Below, one piece after another: positions 33,640-46,239 of a stretch of DNA of 64,000 bases. The stretch is taken from positions 3,149,645 through 3,213,644 of the forward strand of contig NW_023998454.1 of the NCBI RefSeq assembly GCF_014805625.2, given 5' to 3'. This DNA comes from Glossina fuscipes (lineage: Eukaryota; Arthropoda; Insecta; Diptera; Glossinidae). The translations under genes were made by a program, and so were the position numbers. Every line of letters starts with the position of its first letter. Positions within the stretch are counted from its first letter, which is position 1. The notes below the pieces were generated by a model. It did no database searches. It was given only the letters and a program-made list of their open reading frames with translations, and was not told the DNA's origin.

Positions 33640-33750
33640 TTTTCTTATAAATGTTTGGTGTAGGATTTACTGAAACCAAAATCAGTTGTTTTTTCTTATA
33701 AATGTTTGGTGTGGGTTTTATTGAAACCAAAATCAGTTGTTTTTTTCATA
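33640..33750 (-). repeat. GATTTTGGTTTCAATA minisatellite, locus 2 (inverted)
   Basis: TATTGAAACCAAAATC (with one ACTGAAACC variant) occurs twice, 53-54 bases apart, with CTTATAAATGTTTGGTGT spacers. It is the reverse complement of the unit at 12.9 kb and 42.7 kb. Confidence 0.75.
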
Positions 33751-34039
33751 TTTTTTTAATTAAAAATTTACATTTTTAGTGAATTATGAATATTTACATT
33801 CCCTGCTGTCAATTTGTTATGGCTTTAGACTTTCCACCACAAAAAAAATGAGTATAGTGAACACCACCTGACCAGATGGATTAACTTTTTCGCGATAATA
33901 CCAGCGATATGGGTATTAAATGAAAGGGGTTGGAGCGAAGAAAGCGACAAGTTAAGTATGTTATACATTTGCACCATATTGTTACAAATATATATTGACA
34001 ATTCATAATTGTAAAATGCTATCCATCTTTTAGTTTACC

Positions 34040-34860
34040 ACATGATCCGCAAGTTGCAAATGGTTCCATTAGAGACAACCACTCTAACGTACCAAATCTC
34101 TGGTGATATTAAAACCTCGAACTTCCCTGCTGAGTACTTCTTACGAAATTGTTCCATTGCTGCTTCCCATTTAACTGATGATTACCCATACCGAATCACA
34201 AACTCGGTGATGACTACGGATTTAGTCATTTCAAAAATTTATTTGATTAAGATTCGAGGAAGAGTGTCACAAAATTTTTCAACTGCTGATTCTGATTTAA
34301 CTGTTAACGGTTTCGATTATTAACTTGGTCATTGCAGAAAAGGACGTTTTAGATGGGGTCTCTAAAATATAGTTGCAAGCCTGGGTCTGGCGGCATTCCA
34401 TCCTGTAGACCTACATTATGCTCTGCTGTGCTGTGCGGCATTATGTCAAAGATTCTTAATAATTCCTTGTCTTGGAAGAGTAGCTTCCTAATCCCCTCTC
34501 ACAAATGTGTAGATATTTCATGAAGAAAAAAATTGTTTGAAACAATTGTTAGTCACCAATTAGCTTTCGCTAACAAATCTTATATTGCTCTATCTGAGCA
34601 TAGCTTCCTAAATGCAAAATCAACGAACTTCTTAGAGTTTACGTGCTATATTTCGAAGGCTTTTCGGGTGGTTCTCGCACGGATGACGTATACACTGATA
34701 TAAGTGAAGCGTCCGACTTAGTGCGATTAAATCTAGCCATATCTCGATGTACGCTGACGATGTTGTACTGCGCTCTCTTTAAGTAAAGCTAGTCCGCGAT
34801 AGATTTCATTAAGAAGTGGCCCAAAAAGCTTAAGGATCTTAACGTCTATTGCTGCAAATA
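34040..34860 (+). pseudogene. Jockey-like LINE reverse transcriptase fragment
   Basis: It begins with DIKTSNFPAEYFLRNCSIAA, then a broken 'GPDGIP' region (CKPGSGGIPSC, about 34370-34400), WKSSFLIPSHK (about 34475-34505), FTCYISKAFR-like sequence near 34640, SRTDDVYTDISEAS (about 34665-34715) and FIKKWPKKLKDLNVYCC (about 34805-34855). It matches the copy at 21.5-22.2 kb in motif order. Confidence 0.6.
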
Positions 34861-34862
34861 AG

Positions 34863-35790
34863 GCCTTAACTAAGTTTCAGTGAAGGCCGAACAGGAAAAC
34901 TCAGCGCTCGCTGAATTTGAGAAAGTAGAACGAATTTTTGAGGTTGGGGCCCTAACACTTTGGTAAATGAAAGTTATTGGGCCCGAAGAAACAGTTAGTT
35001 TTTTGAGAATAGAAGAGCTACCGAATTAGTATTACGGGCTTGATTCCGACGAATGAACTAAAACATACGAGAGATATATGGAGATTTTTATTTAGAGTTG
35101 ACAAACTTAAAAAAATTTTTAGGGTTAACAAACAGCGAGGATTTTATCAACTTATGGTATCTGCAATAATATTTGTAGTTGAGGTAATTAAATCTATGCC
35201 TTGCAGCAGAGTAGGCGAAATAGTCGTAAGCCGAACCACATTTCATAAATTTTTTGAAAAGTTTGTTTTTCCTAATTTTGAAATATTTTATTCTCTTGTT
35301 AAACTTATAGAACGATAACAGTAAAGCTTCAATATTTCCAGCAGAGAAATCAAACATAATGTGTGAAAGATGAGATTTAAATATTAAAATATTCGTTTTA
35401 TTACAATCATAATGTTTATTGGAGAAAATTGGATTTACCACGCTAGAGTAGTTGAACGAAAGCAAGTTCGCACGAATGTAAATCAGGCTTTAATCAAGTT
35501 TTATTGAAAACCAAACAGAAAACTCCTTGCTCACTGAATTTAGGAAAGTGGGGTAAATTTTTAAGTTAATGGCACTAACATTTTGGTAAATGAAAGTTAC
35601 TGGGCCCGAAGAAACAGTTAGCTTTTTGAGGGTAGACGAGCTACCGAATTATCTTCACGGAGTCGAACCCGACGGATGGACTCCTTAATTAAGTATCCAA
35701 CCGACCACAATGATTCGTTTAACAAAATTTCCATGTTCTCTGTCGGAACGGACACTTTAAAAGACGAGATAGCTCTATGTTGAGGTGGAA
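34863..35790 (-). pseudogene. Jockey-like LINE fragments, minus strand
   Basis: On the minus strand, 35790-35600 aligns with the ORF1 end of the copy at 63.75-63.93 kb (GAACATGGAAATTTTGTTAAA, then AATCATTGTGG). It runs into the ORF2 start and then, after a deletion, into the linker KRIKYFKIRKNKLFKKF (about 35330-35280). A second partial ORF1-ORF2 junction at 35045-34863 repeats 35690-35495 in the same orientation. This is a nested, internally deleted pair. Confidence 0.6.
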
Positions 35791-38121
35791 CCAAATTAAA
35801 AGTGCAAACATGTTATCCTCAAAGGTATCCTCAAAAGAACAGCAGCACGGTCTCTAACACCTGCACTTTTCGCCCGACAAAAGGGTTTGCAAAGCCAACA
35901 AGCAATGCATTGTTTAGGATCAAAGCCTGTTTTGGTTCGACATGATGTATACAAACGCTCCACGTCAGAAAGCAACAGGCAAATAGAGTTTCTGAAAAAG
36001 AAAAAACAAAAAAATTTGTTACGTATTCGCAAGCGATCTCTTAAACTAGCCACAAACTTCGCACTATTAAAAACATAGTAACCAAAGAGTAAACCAAGGG
36101 AAAAACGGTAAAAGCCGCGAATCCACTCATATTTTTGGAAGCAACAACACGCAATAAACAATAGACAATTTCTTTTCACGAAAGTACCAAATGCTGATGA
36201 CAAAAACCAATATCACTATCAATACAAAAACTTTAATATAATTCAATAAATTTAACACTTTTATAATTAACTAGGCTTTAAAAGCGTATAAAGCAATAAG
36301 ATAAACAAATAAATTTGTAAAATTTTTACATACAAAGTAAAATCGTTCGACCACATCGTGCCCGCAGAATTGCCAAAGTAAACGCTTGGAACCGCGCTCG
36401 CGTCGGCTTCAACCTGACTTAAATAATCTGATTACATAGTGCTCAATAGATTTTATGCAATTAGATCTAAAAAATGCGAGAAGCTTTTTTCCTGAAGGAA
36501 GAACTCACTCACTACTATTTCATTGAATCATAAAAATTGGAAAATGTAAATCCTGCATGGATTTAGTGACTCTATCCGAGAAAAGACTACGTTTTAATCT
36601 ACACATTAAGCGCTCTGTAATTAATGATCCTTACTTAATGATTGGGCTGAGTCGTTTGTAGGCGATACGTCAAATATAGTTAAGAAGAGTAACTAAATTT
36701 ATTATTTAAAACAGTAAAAATATTTTTTTTGCTACGTGCGGCTGGTGAAATTAAAACCAAAGAAGGAAAATGTTTGACAATTAAAATTTATTGAATATTA
36801 TTTAGATTAAACTAATGCGATATAGTTTATACATATAGTTTATCTGGACATATGTCCAAATTGACGAAAATGTAAGCAACTTCAGTATATGATGTAAGGC
36901 AGCAAAAGTGAAAGTTCAAAGTTCGTTAGTTACATAATTTATTTATTCTTTCTCATGAGCTGTTTTACTTTCGTCTAATTTCACAGATATGAGGCGGTAT
37001 TTATAACGGATGATATGCATACGTAAAGCAAAAAAAAAAACGAAAGTTTTCGGACAACACTGAGTGCACATGAAATATGTGAAGCAAGACCAGCCGGAGA
37101 CGAAAACTGAACATAGCTTTCAAATACACAGTTACGCCCCTATTTAAGTGCAATATTGATGTTAGAGAGGCTTGTTATCATTTCTGCTGTGGGATACGAA
37201 AATTGATATAAAGTGAAAAAACGATGACAAACAACACAAAACTAATGTTAGGACTGCTTTAACGATAATAAAGTCAGAAGAGAACGGTTAGTTAGGTCTG
37301 ATTACATATTATGCAACAGACATTTCAATGTCTTTTTTTTATTTTACATATTGGTTATTTACATAATAGATCACACGACATGCTAATCCCGCTATGGCTT
37401 TTCAAAAATTGAACAATTTTCCTTGACTGAGCTTTTATGTGTGCATGTTAACAGCTTTTAATATGTTTAACTTAAATAGGTTTCGGTCAAAGAATAAAGT
37501 TCTTCCTTCTTCTTAAAACTCACTTATTAAATTTAGTAGTATTATGTTTTTAAATATTATGTTTTCAATTTTCCAGCAATTGTAAATGTGGCAACTCTGG
37601 TAAGAAACAGCAATACCTGCCAGAAAATATTACCACCGTCATTAACGCTTCGGTTTTGTATGTTAGTTTTTCGACAGATGGACTTGTAAGAGATTTATGT
37701 TGAAAATTTGTTTTTTGAGGTGTTAAACGGTTGAAAATTTTCATTTCTAATTAATTTGTTTTATTTTAAAAAAAAATTTTTAAAGAGTAGTTTTAAGTGC
37801 ACAGCGTGATTACAACTAAGAAGAAGTGAGTTCGTGGTGTTCGCCTGATCAAGCTTTTTCAAAAACATTTCAAGGACAAACTGTTTTCCCTAAGCTTGAG
37901 GCAGACAACTTATGAAACATACAGAAAATTATTTTATTGCGAAATTAAACTTTTGTAAAATTAGTGGATCTCGAAGCAATTTGTTCTTAATTCAAAACCC
38001 TCTATGCTGCTTTCTCTTTTGTCCTGTTGATTAAAGGTGATGGTTTTGATGCCTTTAAAATTTTGATGATTCAGTAATCATACGGGACCTTTTTGTGCTT
38101 AAAACAAACTCATTAAAGAAA
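35791..38121. other. Intergenic / SelR upstream region
   Basis: No gene is established. A 135-residue minus-strand frame at 35796-36203 begins with TTG and is rich in Phe/Cys/Arg. It has no motif and lacks an initiator. SelR 5'UTR exons may lie in the last kilobase but cannot be fixed from sequence alone. Confidence 0.4.
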
Positions 38122-41100
38122 ATGTTTTCACTTTTTCGCCACGCACTACGGAGCAGCATAAATAAAAATAAAATTGTATGTCTTAAGAATTGTAAAATTT
38201 ATCAAATAGTTGAGGCGGCAGCATCGATTACACCTGTTATTTTCGCACACAGCAAATCTTTTGCTTCTGGTAAGCAATCAATAAACATACGAACGAACAT
38301 GCATTAGAGAAACTAACTTTTCTCCATAAATTTTATTTGACTTTCCCTCATATTCATTATAAGATGATTCGATCTCTATTTGGATTTTTGGCCAAGAATT
38401 AGATTTAATAATTTTTTGTTTATAAAATGTCGTCATTAACTTTGTTCAAATTATATAAAAAATTGCTCCACCTACCCGATACAATTAAGTGGGTGTTAAT
38501 ATGTGTGTATGCGTACACTTTAACTGCATTAGCATTTCCGTTCGTTTGCTGACAGGTGCATAAGTGATGATATTGTTTGACTAACATACTTTTTACATTT
38601 TGTTGTTATTTTGCAAGTAAAATAAAACTTTAATTTTGTTAAGTTAATAAATACGCTAATTATCGTACAACTTGAAACTTGAAGTATGAGTGGTTTCTTA
38701 TTGCTTATAAATTAACTTCGAATATGTAAACCTTCCCCCCTTTTCTTTTGTTTCTTGTTTTCTTTAATTAAAAAATTTTATAAAAATATAAGAAAGAAAA
38801 GTTTAAATTTAGTTTTAGTCAACCTATGAAGTTTTTTTTGAAAATTATAAAAATAAATTTAAAAGTAACAATTTTCTTTCAATAATTGTCTGTAGCCTTT
38901 TAATAAACGGTTGTTAAATTAGATTTGATAAGAATATTTCGCTATTTAAACAATCTTGTTGATGAAATCTTTGATATTTTCTTTGATATTATCTTGGTTT
39001 TTTGAAGATTTCAGTTATGGCAGTGTACGCCGAATATTGACCATAATTATGTAAAAAAGTGCAGAGAATAGATGGAGGAACAGTCTTGAAGAAATTTTTA
39101 GAAAACTACATTTGAGAAAAATAAAGAGTTCATTTACAGGACCTTTCTGGCTACAAAAATCTCAAAGTAGATTTTCATTTTAATTGCAGACACTTCAAAG
39201 AACAACATTAACAGTAACAATAATATGGAGAATAGAAATGACAAAATATCTGTAGACAAAGCGGAATTGAGGAAACGTTTAACCCCTTTACAGTATCAAG
39301 TAACTCAAGAAGCAGCCACAGAACGGCCATTTACTGGTAACGGTTAATGTTTATTGTTTTATGTTTACTGTAATTATACACTAAAATCCTTTTATATCAT
39401 CTTAGGCTGTTATAATAAACATTACGAGAAAGGCGTTTATCAATGTATTGTCTGTCATCAGGATTTATTTAGTTCCGATACCAAATATGATTCCGGTTGT
39501 GGTTGGCCGGCTTTCAATGATGTCCTGGATAAAGGAAAAGTAACGTTGCATCGTGACGCCAGCATACCAGGTAATGTTTTGCAAATTATAATTGATAAAT
39601 TTAGTTGCTTGGTATTCTGGATAAGTACCTTAATCATAAAATAGCAACAAATGAGGAAAGTTCGATTAGTTGGTACTACTCATCCTGTCAGGATATACAT
39701 AAAAATTTTTTAATTAAGGGCAGCTTTTTAAGCGTTTTCGAATCAAGGCTTACTTTCGGGCCTGATGTAAGGAATTTAAGTAAGCTTGTCTAAAACCTGG
39801 GCAAAAAATATTAATTTGTGCGACCACTAACAGCAATAGGACGTAGAAACGAACAAAGAAGGGAAATTTATACTTTGCCAAAGTGCACCGCAAATAGCTT
39901 AGCCAAAATATCTGCTTAAATGATATTGAGTTAAGCGAAAATCAAGGATGCTTATAAGCGTACGCTTTACTGAATGCCTTAGTATGGACACACTGACCAA
40001 GTCGTTCAAGAATTAAACTAAAAAGGAATTTTACCAACATAAGATATTACGAAAGCAAGTGTTGTGTAGGATTAAGTTAGTACGTCCTCTAACAAAATTT
40101 TATTGTGAAGAAACTTATATATCTGCATTCTCGTGCAGAAACTTCTGATCAACTATTGTACCAATATTCCTATTGAACAATATGTTCGTCGGCTTTGATT
40201 GAGTTTTCTGCTGTCGATAAAATTTTGCACGAAAAAATTTTTATAAAGGTATCTTGATATTTCAATTAAAACTTGATGTAAGCATGTGGAGACTGTTTCA
40301 AAAGAAATCATGCCAAAAGTTAATAATTAAGATCGTTTGTCTTTAGCAATTTTCCATACACTTTTGAGAGCGCGTTCACTATGTATATTTTCTGATTGCT
40401 GGGTTTTGTAGAAATAGCAAAGTATAAACCAATCGATAAAAAAGCTTAAAAACATTAAAACCTCTGCTATTTTATGATTAAGCTTAGATATTTTTTCTAC
40501 GCTCCTTTACTTTTATGTAATTTTAAATAATTTTAAGTTCATTACGGCTCCACTTTCATTTTGTTTATGGCATTTTTCAAAAATATTTTTCGTTTGGTTG
40601 TGAACTTTATTGTGCTTGTTTTTAATTATGGCCCTTATGAAAAGGAAACTATCGAAAAAATATTTAATATTCTCGAAGCTAGTGTGTTTTGCTGTTTGAT
40701 GGTTTTGTTAGTATCCTACTAGTATCCTTTTTTTTTTGCTAGTATCCTTTCGTTATCCTACATCTTTCAAATTCTTGTTCTATCATTAACGTTTTCTATT
40801 CCCTTAGTTGAGTTATCTAAACGTAGACTGTCAAAAAACCGTAACGTAACGAGTATGTTGTTATGTTTGTTGTACGTAACCCTAAGGCCGCTATTCTGTA
40901 TATGTGTTTACTAACCAACTCCTATACTATTAGAATCAATATTTCAGGTTTAAAGACTAATATTAATTAAATAAAATATTCTCTTCTCTTATATTTTTTT
41001 ATTCTCCGTTTATCTTTTTGTTCCTTTTGTTCAATTGAATATATAAAATGCAATTACAATTTTCTCCGTTTATGATTTGTGTTTAATTATATTTCCGTTA

Positions 41101-44100
41101 AAAATTTCGTTGTTATGCAATTTTTGTTATTTTTCATTTTTGCTTCGAGATTAAATTTTAATTTCATGTCCAAAAATGGTTATAAAAACAGTAGTCATTT
41201 CAAAAATGCTAGGCATGATACGCACTGAGGTGCGTTGTTCAAAATGTGGCGCTCATATGGGTCATGTTTTTGATGATGGTCCGCCACCAAAATATCTGCG
41301 TTATTGCATCAATTCAGCTTCTATTAACTTTGTTGCCCAACCAGCGAAACCATCATCATCCAACCAGGCGTCGGGATCAGCTTCAACAAATCGTAGAAAC
41401 TCTCAGCAAAGTGGACAGCCAGCCAAAAAATAAGTTCATTTCGTTATAAGTCGTAATTTTCAAACAAACAAAAAAAAAAAGAAGAAAAATCTCATATAAC
41501 ATCTGATATACATATGTACAAACATACAATCGTCATCATTTACATAATTTATTATGGCTTTTTTTTAGTTAACTAATTTGTTGTGCTGGTGCGTTCTTCA
41601 TTACATTCACCACCGGTCTAGTAAAAAATAGTTCTCTAGACCGTTTGCAATCGCGAAAACTGTATGAAAGCGAAAAGTGATATTGGACAGAGCAAGATTT
41701 TCAATCTATTTAACTATGTCCGATTGTCTGTTTTCGCATAAATCGAAAATGGGTAGAAACTTTGCCAATACGCTTTTGAATTAATTTCATCAAAGATATA
41801 ACTTGAAGCTAAGCGTGATTTGTGACACACTAAAAATAAATGTTAAAATACTTAAAAAGAAAAATTTGTAGAAGTTTTACGTTTATAGTTTAGGGACCAT
41901 TGCAGACATCGTTTTGATGTTCATTTAATATTTCCTTCAAGTCCAAACGAGAAACTGTTATTAACTATAACTAAGTTCCATCCATTTATTTTGTGATCAA
42001 TGCATTGCGCTCTGTAAGCGCAGATGACTAAGATTCCTACACAGAATTATTGGGTATGGGGTTACTATATCTACTTTCCTGGCACACACAGCTTCTTCGG
42101 GCTTTCTATGTCCATGCTAACTGGCGGTATTACCCTAGAAGCCAGAAAATTCCTATGCCTGCTTTTACTAGTTAGCAAAGAGAAGATGCAAACGTATTTC
42201 GAGCTTCATATTATTACCTAGTTATACTATGTATAAAAGAAGATCTTGTTCGCAGTGAAATTTTCCCTGTTTTGGAATATGATTTACTTATCCGCTCTCC
42301 ATGATGATATTCAGCTATTATTTAAATCTTAACTTAAGTAATAAAATGCGCACAAAAATGACAAAACGAGGAATAATTTTGATCTTCGCACGCTAAACTC
42401 TGCATCATTGTCTCATTAGTGATGCGCTATCTTTACCAAGTGATTAGTAACATAACTTTTATGCTTTGTACTACAAAGAGTTTCTAGCTTTGAAATAAAT
42501 TAAGTCATACCTCTTACGTCTCGTACGCACGATGCATCGGAGCGGTGCGACTTATAGCAGCAGCTCAATATTTTCCTTCGCGTTTCCACTGTCTACAAGT
42601 GCCCTTCTCGTTGTAAGTGCGGAAAAAAATCATATATAATATATATTTATATTATTTCTCATAAAAATACAACTGATTTTGGTTTCAATACAACTTCGTG
42701 CGTTTATTTCTTATAAAAATACAACTGATTTCAGACTTCATTGTGTGAATATGAAATGAAGCTATATAAATTTTTCAGTTCAAATGGACCGCGCTAACAA
42801 GTCTGATAATAAAAAAAACGTGAATTTCTTTACAGAATTTCTCAGTAAGGATGCCTTTCTCTTAACTGTACTATGTAATATTGTTACTTAGACATGCTAT
42901 ATATTGTACCAATTCTGTTTTCGGCTCGAGAGGTAATTTCTTGTTAAAATCTTCCGTCTGATGCGCGTGTCGTTGTCTGGCCTTTTTCATTGAAAAAATT
43001 GAGTTTTAAAATAATTCTGATCGATTTAGAAGCATGTTAATAAAGAAAGAAAATAGTGTTATGCAGTACCGATTTTATTGAAGAGTATCCATCATCGGAC
43101 TTTGATTCGAATGAAGTGACGATGCAAGGTTTACTACTTTTCATTGTTGAAAATTGGATGCATACCAAAACACTTTAAATTGGTGTTATTCATTGTTGAA
43201 AAGCACGTCTCCAAGCATTGAGCTGATAAGAACGGTATGCCAAATAGCCAGTTTTTGTAGACACAGGCAGTTTTTATGGAAAGCTTCGACTAATAGTCTA
43301 AATTGCACGGCTTCTTGAATCAGTGGGGATTTTTATTATTACCGATATCATGCGTGCGTGCCAGAGAATTGTGCCGTAATGACGACCTTGCTCTTTAGTG
43401 TCTGATTAGTGTAACGACGATTATTTTTTTTGCCCATGTTCATTGAGACAGGATTATGGAATAATAATAGAAGGAGAACTGTTCTCACAATTTGTGAGCA
43501 TATTTTAGTATATTCCAGCTGATTTCAATCAAACGTGAGTGTCATTGTTCATCCATCAACTCAGAAATGGCCATCATTCTTCGCACATTATGTTAGAAGT
43601 GAGCGTCATTGTTTAGCCGTTGGGTGGAAATAGCGCGACATTGTTCAGGATAACGCTTAATTGAAGATTTTAATCAAAATCGTTCTTCAATATGATTTAT
43701 TACTCAGGCATTACAATTGCAATACGTGTAAGGATTATTCGTCTCCAGACGTTGGATTAACACGATTTAAAACATATGCAAGACATGCTCTATACTATGT
43801 AATGTACATTATAAAGCGCTCGCGAATTTCTTTTCTGCAACACTTCATTCAATTTAGTTTTGTACAAAATACTATACAAAATTCCAGCAGAATTTCTTAG
43901 CTTATCATTGCTAAATCTCGTCGTTTTTTGCACTTTGTCTCCCCATTCGGGAGAATTGGCATGAGTGTTTAAAGTTTTCTATCCAGCTATTCGTCTAATT
44001 ATGCGATAAGAATGTTCCTAAGTTGCCCATAGTCTGAAAAATTAAGAGTATTCCAATCTGCCGTAATACTCAGAAAACGAAAATAACAAAAAAAATTTGC

Positions 44101-45813
44101 GATGCACAGCAAGTATATTTGTGAAAAGAATAATAGAGGGGACAATCTCAATAGGGGGTCAGTACACACTCGGCCACAACGAGCCCAGAATGTTTACTAT
44201 TTTTATGTGCAAATTTAGTTGAATGGTTTGCTCTTGGCTTAAGGTGGTGGATGTTCAAAATTCGTCTAGAAAGCGAATTTAGTTTTTTAACATGTTCTTC
44301 CTTTTGTTCGTTTATTTAATGCTTTTATTGTTTGTTTTATTTTAAATTGTTTTCCTCAACTTGTGAGTGGTAGCTTAGTGTATTTTGGGATTTTTCTTTT
44401 ATTTTTTTCCTCAGCTTAACCAGTCAGTCAAACACCCATTAGCGGTTTCATTTCATTTTCTTCCTAAAGCTCTGCTAATGGCATATTTCCGTGGCTTTTG
44501 TTTTGCAGTTTTACTTCCTTTTGTTAAGAACTCTTATTTATTATGTGGTTGTCTTTGTGTTACTCTACTTTTCAATTTTTTAATTCTATAGAGGATTTCT
44601 TATTACTTTTTTTTTAATTTTTATTTTTCTCATGCATAATTAGTATATGTATAGACCAATCAATCAATCAATGAATCAATGAGTAAGACAATATAAATAA
44701 TTAATTTTTTTATATATATTTTTCTATTTCTTTATTTTTTCTCGCTTTTTATATAAACATACATAAATGTGCCTGTTTTGGGGGGGTTCTAATTCACAAA
44801 CACGCACACATACACCCACACACCAACACACCCGAACACAAGAAAACATACTTAAAACCTTTACACTTTATACTAAAAACAAACGGCTAAACTTGTTAAA
44901 ATTTAATTATTTATATATATACAAATGATTATCACAATCATTCTCTCATTATCATCGCCCTAATAAATGTCAAAATGGAAAAAAACCTATGCTGGCTTGC
45001 AAATGCGCTTTTCAAAACCAAAAACAATAACAAACAATAATAAATAACGTACAAATAAATCAATAAATCATTTTGTATTTTTCGTCCATTTTTTCACTTC
45101 TCTTTACTTACTTTCATTTCGTTTTGCTCTCATTTGCATTTCTCTTTTCTTCTGAATCACTTTTGTGAATTTTCGACGCAATTTCTTTCTTTTTTTTTTT
45201 TATATTTTATATCTTATGTTTTCACATTAATTGTTTACATATTTCGTTTTGCTGAATGTGTGCTGTTCTTTGCACTTTTTATCTATTTCGTTCTGGTTTG
45301 CTTCATTTCCTTTTTGTTCTTTTTTTTTCTTGTTCAACTTTGTTTCCATTCTGTGCAATTTAAAAAAAAACCTTTCTACTCTTAAAACGCATTGACAACT
45401 GAAACTGATAATAAAACCACTTTTACATCATTTGTAATAATAAATCTCCTTGTTAACCTTTTAAATTGTTTGTAAATTGTATTGTTAAACAAACAAAAAA
45501 AAAAAAAAAAAAAAAAAATACAAAACAACAATATTCTCTTGTAAAAATATTTTTCCAATAAAATGCAATTGCAAATTACTGATAAAAAGGGGGTAATATT
45601 TTACTACTAATTAAACATCCAGAACGCATACGCACAGAGGTACGCTGCTCCAGATGTAATTCTCATATGGGACACGTCTTCGAAGATGGACCGCAACCAA
45701 CTCGTAAGCGATATTGTATCAATTCGGCGGCTATTGATTTCGTTTCGGCCGATGATCTTAATAAACTTATTACTGCAAATGTCAATGCAGCTCCAGCCAT
45801 CGTTCAACAATAA
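38122..45813 (+). CDS. SelR: Methionine-R-sulfoxide reductase B with alternative last exons
   Basis: Common exons are 38122-38269, 39190-39336 and 39406-39570, followed by either 41213-41433 (isoform A, 226 residues) or 45590-45813 (isoform B, 227 residues). All junctions keep phase 1. Zinc ligands are CIVC (112, 115) in exon 3 and CSKC or CSRC in the last exon. GCGWPAF is the substrate-site motif. RYCINSA holds the catalytic Cys that is selenocysteine in mammalian MsrB1. The enzyme reduces methionine-R-sulfoxide with thioredoxin. The N-terminus [17 protein letters not shown] is Arg/Ser-rich and amphipathic, suggesting mitochondrial import. ATG 39225 in exon 2 could start a cytosolic form from another promoter. 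Fly SelR is known to have several isoforms. In Drosophila the protein acts with Mical on actin. Confidence 0.95.
41213..41433 (+). CDS. SelR: SelR terminal exon A
   Basis: After the acceptor ATGCTAG, the exon encodes [19 protein letters not shown], then [20 protein letters not shown], and a Ser/Gln/Asn-rich tail. It joins exon 3 as ...ASIPG|MIRTEV, which gives the usual MsrB spacing between the beta-strand and the second CxxC. The catalytic Cys is residue 185. The upstream pyrimidine tract is weak. A possible AATAAA lies at 41835-41840. Confidence 0.88.
41840..45589. other. Intron between the two SelR terminal exons
   Basis: About 4.1 kb without other coding signals. The last 1.3 kb is rich in poly-T/poly-C stretches, and an A run of about 30 bases lies at 45490-45519, shortly before exon B. 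A GATTTTGGTTTCAATA minisatellite occurs at 42655-42735. Short frames (42024-42221, 44385-44591, 45134-45385) reflect low complexity. Confidence 0.6.
42655..42735 (+). repeat. GATTTTGGTTTCAATA minisatellite, locus 3
   Basis: CATAAAAATACAACTGATTT recurs at about 42660 and 42712 with TTCTTATAAAAATAC spacers. It is the same unit as at 12.9 kb and 33.7 kb. It lies inside the SelR intron. Confidence 0.65.
45590..45813 (+). CDS. SelR: SelR terminal exon B, with two in-frame acceptors
   Basis: The exon encodes [55 protein letters not shown] and a short Asn/Ala tail ending TAA at 45811-45813. Acceptor 1 (AAAAAG, exon from 45590) adds 11 residues ([11 protein letters not shown]). Acceptor 2 (CATCCAG, exon from 45623) omits them and restores the standard MsrB length. 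Drosophila SelR has a protein form with the longer version. AATAAA at 46233-46238 is a likely end signal. Confidence 0.88.
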
Positions 45814-46113
45814 CAACAGATAGACACTAAATTAATTCGATTTTTGCGTAATTAAACAAAGCAACAACATTTACATCATGCAGTCATGTTAGAGAAGGCT
45901 AAGTAAAAACATTTGTTTATGTCAATTTTAACGCTTTTAATGGAAATATAAAAACAAAAACGAAATGATAAAAAAAATAATTATAAATAAAAGAAAACAG
46001 TAACAATATTGTTGTAGATTAATGTGCAATTAAAAGCTACAGTAAAATCGTATTTAACTTAACACTATTTTGTTCTTATGTGTATGTGTGAACATTAATT
46101 AAAAAAAAACACA

Positions 46114-46150
<37 letters not shown>

Positions 46151-46239
46151 TTGTTAATTCGTAAAAACCCAAACTCTAAAAAGTTAAATTGTATGAGTGT
46201 GAAAGTGTATGCATATCTTTTGATAATTTGCTAATAAAC

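Larger units (their letters stand above)
33028..33965 (+). repeat. Dispersed repeat pair, member 2 (split by a LINE piece and minisatellite)
   Basis: GTAAGTGAACATGGTGGTGT at 33028-33050 and GTGAACACCACCTGACC at about 33855-33872 repeat the blocks of 29787-30345. Between them lie a LINE endonuclease fragment and inverted minisatellite units, so this locus is a nest of insertions. Confidence 0.5.

Noticed and set aside
35630..35720. tRNA-like B box (GGGTTCGAC on the minus strand) with an A-box-like GTGGTCGGTTGG nearby, suggesting another SINE
   Set aside because: The segment aligns base by base with the ORF1 end of the Jockey-like LINE at 63.78-63.95 kb, so it is LINE coding sequence.
35796..36203. 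135-residue minus-strand frame, Cys/Phe/Arg-rich
   Set aside because: It begins with TTG, has no ATG near the start, no motif, and is interrupted by homopolymer-coded Phe runs.
42024..42221. 65-codon ATG frame in the SelR intron
   Set aside because: No motif, no splice context and no similarity to SelR exons. Consistent with chance.
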